The notes: generated by a model not told the origin, from the letters alone. DNA of 50,526 bases from Thermoleophilaceae bacterium (GCA_030448005.1 JAUJNT010000002.1:628925-679450), one strand, 5' to 3'. Positions 31,902 to 40,682 are shown, counted from the stretch's first letter. Translations and numbers: made by a program.

Positions 31902-32908
31902 TGACGAACACCGCCGCAACGGAAGCCCGTCCCGACCGCAACCTCGCACTAGAGCTGGTGCGCACCACCGAGTACGCGGCTCTCGCCGCCGCGCGCTGGA
32001 TCGGCCGCGGCGAGAAGGAGTCCGCCGACGGAGCGGCGGTCGATGCCATGCGCCTCATGCTCGACACCGTCCACATGGACGGCACGGTGGTGATCGGGGA
32101 GGGAGAAAAGGACGAGGCTCCGATGCTCTACAACGGCGAGAAGATCGGCGACGGCTCGCCACCCGAGGTGGACATCGCAGTCGATCCGCTCGAGGGCACC
32201 GACCTGGCCGCCAAGGGCTTCCCCAACTCGCTGGCCGTCATCGCCCTGGCGGATCGCGGCACGATGTTCGATCCGGGCCCGTGCTTCTACATGGAGAAGA
32301 TGGCCGCCTCGAAGGACATCGCGCACCTGCTCGACCTGGACCGTCCGCTGAGCGAGACGCTGGAGCTGATCGCAAAGGAGAAGGGCACCCCGGTGAGCGA
32401 CGTGGTGGTGATCATGCTCGATCGCGAGCGCCATGACGACACGGTGAAGGAGATCCGCGAGGCGGGCGCGCGCATCCGCTTCATCCCGCACGGCGACGTC
32501 GCCGCCTCGCTGATCGCGGTCACGTCGGGATCGTCCGTCGACCTGCTGTGTGGGATCGGGGGCACGCCCGAGGGAGTGCTCTCGGCCTCGGCGATCAAGT
32601 GCATCGGAGGCAACATCATCGGACGGCTGTGGCCGCGAAGCGACGAGGAGCGCAAGGCCGCCCTCGAGGCCGGCTACGACCTGGAGGAGGTGCTCGACAC
32701 CGACCGGCTGGTGTCCGGCGAGAACATCTTCTTCTCGGCCACGGGAGTCACGGGCGGCGACATGCTCGCTGGCGTGCACTTCGAGGGTCCCGAGGGCGCC
32801 ACCACCGAGTCGCTCGTGATGCGCTCACGATCGGGCACGGTCCGGAAGGTGCACGCGCGCCACGACCGCGCGAAGCTGCGCGAGATCACCGGCGAGCGAG
32901 TCGGCTAG
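31901..32908 (+). CDS. glpX: Fructose-1,6-bisphosphatase class II
   Basis: Gluconeogenic phosphatase of 335 residues. The metal and phosphate site is seen in 'VVIGEGEKDEAPML' (E67, E69) and 'DIAVDPLEGTDLAAKG' (D95, E98, T100). 'CGIGGTPEGVLSASAIKCIG' and 'DRLVSGENIFFSATGVTGGD' are the class II signatures. Actinobacteria use GlpX as the main FBPase, so this is probably essential for growth on non-sugar carbon. Its last 23 bases overlap the convergent minus-strand gene. Confidence 0.96.
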   Translation: MTNTAATEARPDRNLALELVRTTEYAALAAARWIGRGEKESADGAAVDAMRLMLDTVHMDGTVVIGEGEKDEAPMLYNGEKIGDGSPPEVDIAVDPLEGTDLAAKGFPNSLAVIALADRGTMFDPGPCFYMEKMAASKDIAHLLDLDRPLSETLELIAKEKGTPVSDVVVIMLDRERHDDTVKEIREAGARIRFIPHGDVAASLIAVTSGSSVDLLCGIGGTPEGVLSASAIKCIGGNIIGRLWPRSDEERKAALEAGYDLEEVLDTDRLVSGENIFFSATGVTGGDMLAGVHFEGPEGATTESLVMRSRSGTVRKVHARHDRAKLREITGERVG

Positions 32909-33590
32909 CCGCGGCGCGCTCCTCCGAGGCCTCCCTCTCCGGCGCGAAGGTCCCCACCCGGGATCGCACCAGGTCGAGCCGGGCGAGGCTTCGCAGGAAG
33001 GCGTGGGTCACGATCACGTGGATCCGCAGCTGGGTGACGCGGTAGATGTGGCGCCCGATCCTCGAGAACCAGCCCCATCCCGCCACCAGCGGATAGAAGT
33101 TGGCCACCTCCGAGGTGACGATGCCGGTAGCCTGGCCGCCGCCGTTGCCGTCCTGTCCCTCGGGGCGCCTGACCGAGATCCGCAGGTAGCCCTTGCCGCG
33201 GCCGGCGGGCTGCACGAGGACCCCCTTGTCTATCCGCCACGTGACGGTGCCGGAGCTCTCCGACATCTCGTACTCGGGGGCAAGGAAGCGCAGCAGCACG
33301 AACGGCCTGCCGATCAGCACGATCTCACGGGAGGATTCGGTGTAGAGCACCCGCAGCAGCCCCAGCGAGATGCGGGTCAGAAAGCGCCAGTACGTGGCCG
33401 CCAGCCGCTCGAGGTACTCGGCGTTCCAGATCCTGTCGAGCTCCGAGCGCGGAAGCGTGACCTCGGCTGCCTGCAGCGTCGTGACGCTGCCGTCGGGCGG
33501 CGCCTCGGACTCGGGCAGGTCGATGATGCGCACGCGGGCGCGCGCCTGCCTGCGGCGGCCGATCGCCCGCCTCGCATCGCGGCTCCTCAT
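32886..33590 (-). CDS. Hypothetical protein, possibly lipid-binding fold
   Basis: A 234-residue protein that I do not recognise. It has alternating beta strands and helices, with 'EYLERLAATYWRFLTRISLG', 'EIVLIGRPFVLLRFLAPEYE', 'GTVTWRIDKGVLVQPAGRGK' and 'ANFYPLVAGWGWFSRIGRHI'. No signal peptide or certain membrane helix is seen. The first 19 residues are very basic, and a GTG at 33533 is an alternative start. ATG 33590 is favoured by a TAGCTT hexamer exactly 7 bases upstream. The perfect palindrome at 33601-33620 overlaps that hexamer, so the gene is probably under tight repression. Confidence 0.7.
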   Translation of the reverse strand: MRSRDARRAIGRRRQARARVRIIDLPESEAPPDGSVTTLQAAEVTLPRSELDRIWNAEYLERLAATYWRFLTRISLGLLRVLYTESSREIVLIGRPFVLLRFLAPEYEMSESSGTVTWRIDKGVLVQPAGRGKGYLRISVRRPEGQDGNGGGQATGIVTSEVANFYPLVAGWGWFSRIGRHIYRVTQLRIHVIVTHAFLRSLARLDLVRSRVGTFAPEREASEERAAASRLARR

Positions 33591-33600
33591 CGTCGGAAAG

Positions 33601-33620
33601 CTAGACGGTCGACCGTCTAG
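33601..33620. promoter_or_regulatory. 20-bp perfect palindrome, probable repressor operator
   Basis: CTAGACGGTCGACCGTCTAG is its own reverse complement. It overlaps the moeA stop codon and the minus-strand -10 element TAGCTT (33603-33598) of the gene starting at 33590. Size and symmetry fit a TetR-family site; no tetR gene is adjacent. Confidence 0.65.
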
Positions 33621-34825
33621 ACCCCGTGGTCGAGCAGCTCGAGCCGCACGCGCTCACCGGCGGCCAGGTCCCCCTCGCCTGCCGGCACTATCGCGAGCGC
33701 ATCGGCACCCAACATCGAGGTCATCACGTGCGAGCCCTGGGGGCCGGTGGACACCACGTGCCAGCCGTCGTGCTCGGCGCTCAGCCTGCAGCGGACCGCC
33801 TGGTCGCGGCGGGCGTTGCGGCGCAGCGGCTGATCGAGCACCGCCGATGCGGCGCGCGGCCGCGGCTCGGCGCCCTGCAAGGCGCGCAGCGCCGGCCGCG
33901 CGAACAGCTGGAAGGTGACCATCGCGGACACCGGATTCCCAGGCAGCCCGAACACGAGCACGCGCCCGCCCGGGCGCTCGGCCACACCGAACCACGTCGG
34001 CTTCCCGGGCTGGAGCGCCACACCCCAGAACCGCTCGCGCACCCCGAGCTCCGCGAGCGCTCCCTTCACGTGGTCGTGGGCGCCCACCGACACGCCGCCC
34101 GAGACGCACACCACGTCGGCCAGGCAGAGGGCCCGCTCGATGGCCTCGCGCGTCGCGCCGGGGTCGTCGGGCACCGTGCCCGTCTCGACGACCTGCCCTC
34201 CGGCGCTCGCGGTCTGCCCCGCGAGGGCCACCGGGTTGGAGCTCCAGATCCGCCCGGGGCCGAGCTGGCCGCCGGGTTCCACCAACTCGTCCCCGGTGGC
34301 GCTGAGCGCCACGCGCGGCTTTCGGGAGCAGAGGGGTGCCGCCGTGCCGACGCCTGCCAGCACGCCGAGCGCCGCCGGATCCAGATCGCAGCCGGCTCTC
34401 ATCACGGGTGTGCCGGCACGGACGTCCTCGCCTGCCCGGCGCACGTTGGCGTTCTCGCGCACGGCTTCCACCCGCACGGACGCTCCGGAGGCGGCTGTGC
34501 GCTCGACCGGCACGACCGCCACGGTGCCCTCAGGGATTGCGGCTCCGGTGGAGACGGCCACGGCGGTGCCCTCTCGGACGGCGACGGGACAGGGGTGGCC
34601 GGCGCGGGACTCTCCCACGACCTCGAGGTGGCCCGCCTCGACCGAGGCGACGGCGAACCCGTCCATCGCCGAGGTGTCGAAGGGGGGCACGTCGACCCGG
34701 CTCGCAACGTCGGCTCCGAGCACCCGCCCGAGCGCCTGCTCGAGCGGCACGGCCTCCGCCTCCAGCGGGCGGACCTCGGCGAGCACGCGGCGGCGAGCCT
34801 CATCGATGCTGATCAGATCTGCCAC
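33617..34825 (-). CDS. moeA: Molybdopterin molybdotransferase
   Basis: Inserts molybdate into adenylylated molybdopterin during molybdenum cofactor synthesis. The 402-residue protein has the domain I and III words 'VPPFDTSAMDGFAVAS' (catalytic-type D and S), 'GAAIPEGTVAVVPVE', 'RRAGEDVRAGTPVM', 'VALSATGDELVEPGG' and 'GVSVGAHDHVKGAL', then 'VFGLPGNPVSAMVTFQLFAR'. The C-terminal domain IV is present. The GTG at 34825 is used. No other moa or moe gene is in the window. Confidence 0.95.
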   Translation of the reverse strand: MADLISIDEARRRVLAEVRPLEAEAVPLEQALGRVLGADVASRVDVPPFDTSAMDGFAVASVEAGHLEVVGESRAGHPCPVAVREGTAVAVSTGAAIPEGTVAVVPVERTAASGASVRVEAVRENANVRRAGEDVRAGTPVMRAGCDLDPAALGVLAGVGTAAPLCSRKPRVALSATGDELVEPGGQLGPGRIWSSNPVALAGQTASAGGQVVETGTVPDDPGATREAIERALCLADVVCVSGGVSVGAHDHVKGALAELGVRERFWGVALQPGKPTWFGVAERPGGRVLVFGLPGNPVSAMVTFQLFARPALRALQGAEPRPRAASAVLDQPLRRNARRDQAVRCRLSAEHDGWHVVSTGPQGSHVMTSMLGADALAIVPAGEGDLAAGERVRLELLDHGV

Positions 34826-34851
34826 GCCGAAATCCTCGCATCAGCTGGCCA

Positions 34852-34869
34852 GGGTCCGGGGCGGGACCC
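34852..34869 (-). terminator. Hairpin between the response regulator gene and moeA
   Basis: GGGTCC (34852-34857) pairs with GGACCC (34864-34869) around GGGGCG, in the 52-base gap after the regulator stop. Confidence 0.45.
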
Positions 34870-34877
34870 CCCGGCGG

Positions 34878-35507
34878 CTACTCGATTAGGCCGTAGCGGA
34901 TGCCGATGGCGACCGCCTGCGTGCGAGTCGACGCCTCGAGCTTCGCCAGGATGCGCTTGGTGTGGGTGCGCACGGTCTCCGTGGAGAGCCCCAGCTGCCC
35001 GGCGACGGCATCGGTGGCCATGCCGTCGGCGAGCATCTGCAGGATCTCCCGCTGGCGGGTGCTCAGCGTGCGGTCGCCCTCCTCCAGCACGATCGTCGAG
35101 GACAACCCGGGATCCACGTAGAACTCTCCCTCGCGCGCCGCCTCGATCGCCCGGATGAGGTCGCTGGAGGGGGAGTCCTTGCGTACGTAGCCCTTCACGC
35201 CTGCCTTGAGCGCCTCGCTGAGCAGCCGCGCTCCTCCGTCGGCGGTGAATACCACGATCGGGGCCCCCACGTCCTTGTCGAGCCGCTTGACAAGCTCCCC
35301 GATGTCGGCACCGGCGCGCCACGGGTCCACGATCACCACATCGGGCTTCGTGCCGTTGCCCGCCTCGAGCGCTGAGTCGACGTTCTCGGCGTCCGCGACG
35401 TCTGCCGCGGGCCATGTCGATGCCAGCAGCGCGACCACTCCCTGGCGTACCACCGGGTGCTCATCGATGATCAGGCAACGGGGGGCTCCGCGCGACTTCT
35501 GGACCAT
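34878..35507 (-). CDS. NarL/FixJ-type response regulator
   Basis: A 209-residue two-component regulator. The receiver domain has the acidic pair D15/E16 ('LIIDEHPVV'), the phosphoacceptor D61 ('DVVIVDPWRAG'), T88 and K110 ('GYVRKDSPSS'). A LuxR-type helix-turn-helix occupies about residues 145-205 ('LSTRQREILQMLADGMATDA', 'LGLSTETVRTHTKRILAKLE'). No histidine kinase gene is adjacent, so it is an orphan here. A TATGCT hexamer 8 bases before the ATG suggests its own leaderless promoter, and a hairpin follows its stop. Confidence 0.94.
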   Translation of the reverse strand: MVQKSRGAPRCLIIDEHPVVRQGVVALLASTWPAADVADAENVDSALEAGNGTKPDVVIVDPWRAGADIGELVKRLDKDVGAPIVVFTADGGARLLSEALKAGVKGYVRKDSPSSDLIRAIEAAREGEFYVDPGLSSTIVLEEGDRTLSTRQREILQMLADGMATDAVAGQLGLSTETVRTHTKRILAKLEASTRTQAVAIGIRYGLIE

Positions 35508-35515
35508 ATGCGAAA

Positions 35516-35521
35516 AGCATA
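35516..35521 (-). promoter_or_regulatory. -10 element TATGCT before the response regulator
   Basis: Minus-strand hexamer with an 8-base gap to the ATG at 35507, in an unusually AT-rich patch. Confidence 0.45.
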
Positions 35522-35558
35522 CACCTCCCCCCCAACGGTCCTGCGCTATGTCACCTGA

Positions 35559-36434
35559 TCAGGTGGCGGAGCGATTGCCCCCGAGCTCCCCGGTGTCGTG
35601 TATCTCGAACCGCATCGCGTTGAGCGTTGCTCCCCCGAGGATGATCATCGCTAGGGCGTAGAACCAGAGGAGGACGATCAGGACGAAGACGAAGGTGGTC
35701 CCGAAGCGCGCGATCGTGGAGATGCTGGAGAGGTACGCCGGGAAGGCGTAGTCGACCACCCCGATGGCGAGGGTGGCGCCGAGCGCCCCCGGCCAGATCG
35801 CGCGCCACGGAATGAGGCGATTCGGCACCGTCCAGTAGATGACGCAGAGGATCACGAAGAGCAGCAGGAGCCCGGCGATGAGCGTGAGCGCATAGACCAG
35901 CCCCGGGATGCCGGACAGGCCGAGCGGGAGGTCGTCCGCTCCGGCTACGAGCAGGCTCTGCAGCGTGGGCACGGCCACCGTGGCCGCCATGAACAGCAGG
36001 ACGACCACGAGCATCGCCAGCGCGAAGCGCTTCTGCTCGACCCAGCTGCGGCAGCGCACGTGGTAGATCCGGCAGAACGCGGTGTCGATAGCTCCCCAGA
36101 ACGAGGAGCCGATGTAGACGCTCGCCAGGAGCGCGACCACGCCGAAGCCCGTCGAGGAGCCCCGCACCCGGTCGAGTGCCTGGGTGAGCGTGCTGTCGGT
36201 GGCGGTGGGAAAGAGGCGTCGAAGATCCTCGAGGACGCTGGTCTCGAGGTCGCCGCTCTCGAGCACGCGGCCCGCTATGAAGAGCGCGAGCAGGGCCAAG
36301 GGGAAGACCGACAGGAGCATGTTGTAGGCGACCATGCCGGAGAGCCCGGTCAGGTTGTCCTCGTAGGCCTTGCGGTAGAGGTCCTTGGCCGTCCGCCACG
36401 GCGTGCGATGCCTCGTCCCGGCCGGGACGGGCAT
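35559..36434 (-). CDS. YihY/BrkB-family membrane protein
   Basis: A 291-residue polytopic membrane protein with about six helices. 'TGLSGMVAYNMLLSVFPLAL' and 'YIGSSFWGAIDTAFCRIYHV' are typical of the YihY family (once misannotated as RNase BN). 'VPNRLIPWRAIWPGALGATL' and 'FVFVLIVLLWFYALAMIILG' complete the fold. The function of the family is unsettled; transport or envelope roles are proposed. It is upstream of the response regulator on the same strand with a 51-base gap. Confidence 0.92.
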   Translation of the reverse strand: MPVPAGTRHRTPWRTAKDLYRKAYEDNLTGLSGMVAYNMLLSVFPLALLALFIAGRVLESGDLETSVLEDLRRLFPTATDSTLTQALDRVRGSSTGFGVVALLASVYIGSSFWGAIDTAFCRIYHVRCRSWVEQKRFALAMLVVVLLFMAATVAVPTLQSLLVAGADDLPLGLSGIPGLVYALTLIAGLLLLFVILCVIYWTVPNRLIPWRAIWPGALGATLAIGVVDYAFPAYLSSISTIARFGTTFVFVLIVLLWFYALAMIILGGATLNAMRFEIHDTGELGGNRSAT

Positions 36435-36596
36435 CAGATACGCGCGTTCGGATCAGCCATCGGAAGGCGTCCCCGGCTCTTCTCGACTCATCCGCGGCGA
36501 GTCTAGTAGCGGAGCGGGCATCCAAAACCCTGCTTCTGGGTAGGAGAAGGCCGTGAGGGTTGCGGCTGAGGCGGCTCTGGGCGGCTCCCACCTAGC

Positions 36597-36624
36597 TTGA
36601 CTTCATAAAATGTAGCTCTATGCT
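36597..36624 (+). promoter_or_regulatory. Promoter of rpoD
   Basis: TTGACT (36597-36602), a 16-base spacer and TATGCT (36619-36624) form a strong housekeeping-type promoter in an AT-rich island, about 60 bases before the rpoD start. Confidence 0.75.
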
Positions 36625-36684
36625 TAGGACGTCTGTTTGAATGGCCTAGGTTCGCGCCAAGGCCCTCTTTTTCCGAGGTAAACA

Positions 36685-37785
36685 ATGTCAGTCGGGGAAC
36701 TTCAAGAGCTGGAAGAGGTCAAGTCGCTTCTCACCCGGGGGCGCCAGGCCGGAGTGCTCACCTACGGTGAGGTCGCCACGGCCCTCGCTGAGGTCGAGTT
36801 GGATGAGGGCGACATCGAGGATCTGCACGCGCACCTCGAGAAGTCCGAGATCGAGCTGGTCGAGGAGATCGACCCCGCGCTCACGGCCTCCACCCAGGTG
36901 GAGCGCGCCCCCGACAAGCGCGGCCGCCGCAAGAAGGCCACGATCGACCTCAAGCCGGACATGACCACGGACAGCCTGCAGCTGTTCCTGAAGGACATCG
37001 GCAAGGTCCGCCTGCTCACCGCCCAGGAGGAGGTAGATCTCGCGAAGCGCATCGAGCGCGGCGACCTAGACGCCAAGCAGAAGATGGTGGAGTCCAACCT
37101 CCGCCTCGTGGTCTCGATCGCGAAGAACTACCGCAACCAGGGGCTGCCGTTCCTGGACCTGATCCAGGAGGGCACGCTCGGCCTCGTCCGCGCCGCCGAG
37201 AAGTTCGACTACCGCAAGGGTTTCAAGTTCTCGACCTACGCCACCTGGTGGATCCGTCAGGCGATCGCCCGCGCGCTGGCCGACAAGGCGCGCACGATCC
37301 GCATCCCCGTGCACGTGGTCGAGAAGCTGAACAAGATCGGTCGCGCCGAGCGCAAGCTCGTCACCGAGCTCGGCCGCGAGCCCACCCCCGAGGAGATCGC
37401 CGAGGTCACGGGCATCGAGCCCGAGGAGGTCGACTCGATCAAGCGCTCGGCGCAGGCGCCGGTGTCGCTCGAGAAGCCGGTCGGCGACGAGGAGGAGTCC
37501 GAGTTCGGTCAGTTCATCGCCGACGAGCGGGCGGAGTCCCCCTACGAGCGCGCGGCCGAGATCCTCACCAAGGAGGCGCTCCGCGAGGCGCTCGAGAACC
37601 TCTCCTACAGGGAGCGGCGCGTGCTCGAGCTGCGCTACGGGCTCGGCGGGGAGCATCCGCGGACGCTCGACGAGGTGGGTCGCACCTTCAACGTCACGCG
37701 CGAGCGGATCCGGCAGATCGAGAATCAGTCCCTCAAGAAGCTGCAGTCACTCGCGGAGGCTCAGAAGCTAAGAGACGTGGCATAG
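36685..37785 (+). CDS. rpoD: Primary RNA polymerase sigma factor
   Basis: The housekeeping sigma-70 factor, 366 residues. A short region 1.1-like N-terminus (residues 1-60) and a basic linker precede region 1.2 ('[20 protein letters not shown]', about 96). Regions 2.1-2.4 span about 134-205 ('[20 protein letters not shown]', '[20 protein letters not shown]'), region 3 is near 205-280, and region 4.2 is at the C-terminus ('[20 protein letters not shown]'). The GAGGT ribosome site lies 7 bases before the ATG. It would recognise the TANNNT -10 elements described in this window. Confidence 0.97.
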   Translation: MSVGELQELEEVKSLLTRGRQAGVLTYGEVATALAEVELDEGDIEDLHAHLEKSEIELVEEIDPALTASTQVERAPDKRGRRKKATIDLKPDMTTDSLQLFLKDIGKVRLLTAQEEVDLAKRIERGDLDAKQKMVESNLRLVVSIAKNYRNQGLPFLDLIQEGTLGLVRAAEKFDYRKGFKFSTYATWWIRQAIARALADKARTIRIPVHVVEKLNKIGRAERKLVTELGREPTPEEIAEVTGIEPEEVDSIKRSAQAPVSLEKPVGDEEESEFGQFIADERAESPYERAAEILTKEALREALENLSYRERRVLELRYGLGGEHPRTLDEVGRTFNVTRERIRQIENQSLKKLQSLAEAQKLRDVA

Positions 37786-37790
37786 GACTC

Positions 37791-37812
37791 GGCGACGCCG
37801 ATAAGCGTCGCC
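37791..37812 (+). terminator. Terminator of rpoD
   Basis: Perfect 8-bp stem GGCGACGC/GCGTCGCC with loop CGATAA, beginning 6 bases after the stop. There is no T-run. Confidence 0.65.
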
Positions 37813-37851
37813 TGGCTGCGTCCTCGGTCGGCCGTGTGCAGAGCACTCTGT

Positions 37852-38119
37852 CGGGCCTCGCGCAGCGGGAAGGGGCCCCCGGCTCTGCATTCTTTGTCGC
37901 GACGGTGATCGGGGTCGTCAGCTTCGATGGCTTCAGTGGTGGCTCCACGTTCGGTTCGGTGATACCGATATCTCCGACGTCTTCGAGTCGCTCGGCGTCG
38001 GCCGAGTTCGCGCGCTCGGCTTCCTGCTCTGGCTCGGGCTGACCACACTCCGCGAACGACGCACAAACGACGAACAGTCAGGAGCATCCGACGATGACCC
38101 CTCGCCAAACAACCGTTGA
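37852..38119 (+). pseudogene. Remnant of a membrane-protein gene
   Basis: The stretch after rpoD has no full gene, but two frames read like pieces of one polytopic membrane protein. One frame gives 'SAFFVATVIGVVSFDGFSGG' and then, after a shift near 37955, the other gives 'GDTDISDVFESLGVGRVRAL' and 'GFLLWLGLTTLRERR' up to the stop at 38119. The 'SFDGFS' word recalls actinobacterial membrane proteins annotated as fenitrothion hydrolase, but that is from memory and tentative. The N-terminal and central parts are missing. Confidence 0.4.
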
Positions 38120-38142
38120 GTAGCGGGCACGGGCCGCGTCGC

Positions 38143-38148
38143 TACCGT
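38143..38148 (+). promoter_or_regulatory. -10 element TACCGT before the thioredoxin-like lipoprotein
   Basis: Hexamer with a 7-base gap to the ATG at 38156; this favours that ATG over the GTG at 38147. Confidence 0.45.
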
Positions 38149-38155
38149 GCGGGGG

Positions 38156-39154
38156 ATGTTGCTCTGCCGCCCCCCTGTCGTCCTGCTCCTCGCCGCGCTC
38201 GGGCTCACCGGTTGCGGTGGTCAAAACGACGACGCCAAGAGCACTCAGAGGAAGGACTCGCCCGGGGTCACCTTCAACGCCGCGATCCGCGACGCGCAGG
38301 CCGTCAAGGCGGGCGACTTTCCAAAGCCTGAGGGACGGACGCTGCAGCAGATCGCAAAAACGCTGCCGGCGGTCAACGTCGGTCTTGCCACATCGGTCTA
38401 CACGCCTGGCAAGAATCGCCTGGCGTTCGGGGTGATCGACGAGGAGCAGCGGTTCGTCTACGGCAAGACAGCGGTCTACCTGGCCCGTGGGCCAGACGAG
38501 ACGGCGCTCGGACCGTTTCCCGCTCCCGCCGACCCGCTCGTCGTCGCCCCGGCGTTTCGCAGCCAGGCAGCCGCCACGGAGAGCGACGAGATCGCCGCGA
38601 TCTACGAGACTCAAGTGGACCTCCCGAAGCCCGGCAGGTGGCACGTGCTGGCGATGAGCAAGGCCCAGGGCAAGACCTTTGGCGCCGCGACGACGCTCGA
38701 GGTCACGCGATCCAGCTCGATCCCCGCCAAGGGAGACAGGGCGCCGAGAACCGCGACGGACGCCCTCACCTCCGCCGCCGGTGACATCAAGGCAATCGAC
38801 ACGCGCGTGCCACCCGACGACATGCACGAACGCAGCTTTAAGGATGTGGTCGGTCGCAAGCCGGTCGCGCTGCTCTTCGCCACGCCGCAGCTGTGCCAGA
38901 GCCGCGTCTGCGGCCCGGTGGTCGACATCGCCGCGCAGCTCAAGGAGCAGTACGGCGATCGGGTTGAGTTCATCCACCAGGAGGTCTTCGTCGACAACGA
39001 GGTGAACAAGGGTCTGCGCCCGCCGCTGCGACGCTTCGGCCTGAAGACAGAGCCGTGGTTGTTCACGGTCGACCGGCAAGGGCGGGTCGCGGCGAGGCTC
39101 GAGGGATCGTTCGGCAACCAGGCCTTCAAACGGGCGATCGAGGCCGCGCTCTGA
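38156..39154 (+). CDS. Lipoprotein with C-terminal thioredoxin-like domain
   Basis: A 332-residue exported lipoprotein. The lipobox is LGLTGC (C20). A beta-sandwich-like region of about 170 residues follows ('NRLAFGVIDEEQRFVYGKTA', 'GRWHVLAMSKAQGK'). The last 110 residues resemble a thioredoxin or SCO-like fold: 'PVALLFATPQLCQSRVCGPV' with a C-x4-C pair, 'VEFIHQEVFVDNEVNKGLRP' and 'TEPWLFTVDRQGRVAARLEG'. A redox or metal role outside the membrane is probable. Its stop overlaps a possible CTG start of the next lipoprotein gene. Confidence 0.8.
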   Translation: MLLCRPPVVLLLAALGLTGCGGQNDDAKSTQRKDSPGVTFNAAIRDAQAVKAGDFPKPEGRTLQQIAKTLPAVNVGLATSVYTPGKNRLAFGVIDEEQRFVYGKTAVYLARGPDETALGPFPAPADPLVVAPAFRSQAAATESDEIAAIYETQVDLPKPGRWHVLAMSKAQGKTFGAATTLEVTRSSSIPAKGDRAPRTATDALTSAAGDIKAIDTRVPPDDMHERSFKDVVGRKPVALLFATPQLCQSRVCGPVVDIAAQLKEQYGDRVEFIHQEVFVDNEVNKGLRPPLRRFGLKTEPWLFTVDRQGRVAARLEGSFGNQAFKRAIEAAL

Positions 39155-40056
39155 GGCCCGACCGGATACAACGAGCGGCTTGGCGGCGCGTTAGGTCAGC
39201 GCTGGCGCTCACATCGGTTCTCATCGCCGGCTGCGGCGGGGCCGACAGCAACCCCAAAGAGGAGGCGGCGCCGGCGAACGGTGCGAAAAAGGTGGAGGAT
39301 CCAGGTCCTGTTCACGTTCACGGTCTGGGCCTCAACCCGGCCGATGGGTCGCTCTTCATCGCCACCCACACCGGACTGTTCCGGGCGGCAAGAGGCGACC
39401 AGCGGGCGACGCGGGTCGCCAACCGCTTTCAGGACACCATGGGCTTTACCGTCGTTGGCCCAGACGACTTCCTCGGATCCGGTCACCCCGATGGCCGCGA
39501 CAAGCTGCCGCCGTTCCTCGGGCTGATCCGCTCCCGGGACGCAGGAAAGCGGTGGCGGCCGATCTCGCTGCTGGGAGAACGCGACTTCCATGTGCTCGAA
39601 GCGGCCGGCAAGAGGGTCTATGGATATGGCTCTGACTTCAAGAGTCGCGAGCAGGGCTTCCTCGTCAGCGTGAACGGCGGCCGCAGCTGGGAGGAGCGCG
39701 ACGTGCCGGAGCCTCTGATCGCGCTGGCGCTTGACCCTTCGGACCCGAAGCGGCTCATGGCCTCCGGGGAACGTGCGCTCTATCTCTCCCAGGACGCAGG
39801 CCGCCGGTGGCGGAGGCTCGAGGGTCCGGCCGGGCTCGTCGCCTGGAGCGACGAGGTGACGGTGGTCGACAGCGACGGTGGTGTCCACAGCGCCCAGGAG
39901 CCGAACCGGCGCGTCCGCCCGATCGGAAGCGTCGGCGGCCCGCCGGCGGCACTGGAGAGCGAACCGGAAGGTGACCTCTACGTCGCTCTCCACGACGGAA
40001 CGATCAAGCGCTCGAGCGATGGGGGACGCAGCTGGAGCCTCCGATCGAGGCCCTGA
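39151..40056 (+). CDS. Lipoprotein with BNR/propeller-like repeats (F510_1955-type)
   Basis: A 301-residue lipoprotein with lipobox LIAGC. The body contains repeats of propeller type: 'HVHGLGLNPADGSLFIATHT', 'IRSRDAGKRWRPISLLGERD', 'LVSVNGGRSWEERDVPEP', 'LYLSQDAGRRWRRLEGPAG' and 'IKRSSDGGRSWSLRS', the last being classic Asp-box words. The family is known as F510_1955 glycosylhydrolase-like, with no proven activity known to me. There is no ATG, GTG or TTG between 39055 and the lipobox in this frame. CTG at 39151, overlapping the previous stop (CTGA), is the best signal-peptide start; GTG 39055 would lie deep in the upstream gene. Confidence 0.75.
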   Translation: MRPDRIQRAAWRRVRSALALTSVLIAGCGGADSNPKEEAAPANGAKKVEDPGPVHVHGLGLNPADGSLFIATHTGLFRAARGDQRATRVANRFQDTMGFTVVGPDDFLGSGHPDGRDKLPPFLGLIRSRDAGKRWRPISLLGERDFHVLEAAGKRVYGYGSDFKSREQGFLVSVNGGRSWEERDVPEPLIALALDPSDPKRLMASGERALYLSQDAGRRWRRLEGPAGLVAWSDEVTVVDSDGGVHSAQEPNRRVRPIGSVGGPPAALESEPEGDLYVALHDGTIKRSSDGGRSWSLRSRP

Positions 40057-40065
40057 GGGTAGCCC

Positions 40066-40682
40066 GTGAGGCTTCGCCCACGTACGGTCGCACTCGGAGC
40101 GGGCGGCGCGATCGCCGTCGCGGCGCTGTGGTGGCGCAAGCACCCGTCCGCTTGCCCGTACGGCCAGCGCTTCTGGGTCCAGCCACCACACCCACTGATA
40201 ACGCGCGCACGGCTTCGCGAGGTGTTGGCACCCCAACCCGATGAGCGCGTACTGGAGGCCGGTCCCGGCACCGGCTACTACACGCTCGAGACGGCCGAGT
40301 GGGTTGGTGCCAATGGAACCGTCGAGATCTTCGACCTGCGGCAGGAGATGCTCGACCACACTATGCGCCGCGCGCGCGAGCGCGGCATTTACCAACGTCA
40401 CGCCCACCCAGGGCGACGCCCGCGAGCTGCCCTACCCGGAGGCAAGCTTTCGACGCCGCCTATCTTGTCGCTGTGCTCGGGGAGATACCCGACCAGGGCG
40501 CCGCGTTACGCGAGCTCACACGTGTCCTCAGACCCGGCGGACGCCTGGTGGTGGGTGAGCTCTTCGGCGACCCGCATTGGATCCGTCCCAAGCGGCTGAG
40601 CGAGCGTGCCAGTCGAGCCGGTCTCACCTTCGCCCGGCGCTCTGGCAGCCCGCTCGGGTACTTCGCGCGTTTCGAGCGCTGA
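40066..40682 (+). pseudogene. SAM-dependent methyltransferase with two frameshifts
   Basis: From GTG 40066 the first frame gives a membrane-type N-terminus, 'RFWVQPPHPLITRARLREVL', the SAM motif 'VLEAGPGTGYYTLETAEWVG' and 'FDLRQEMLDHTMRRARERG'. Near 40385 the reading must move to 'FTNVTPTQGDARELPYPEAS', and near 40449 (a TTT run) to 'FDAAYLVAVLGEIPDQGAAL', 'LTRVLRPGGRLVVGELFGDP' and 'PLGYFARFER'. All motifs survive, so only two single-base changes separate it from an intact class I methyltransferase of about 205 residues. It begins 9 bases after the preceding lipoprotein gene. Confidence 0.8.

Noticed and set aside
40066-40682. Programmed frameshifting in the methyltransferase
   Set aside because: Two separate shifts are needed, with no slippery heptamer plus structure visible; mutation or sequence error is simpler.
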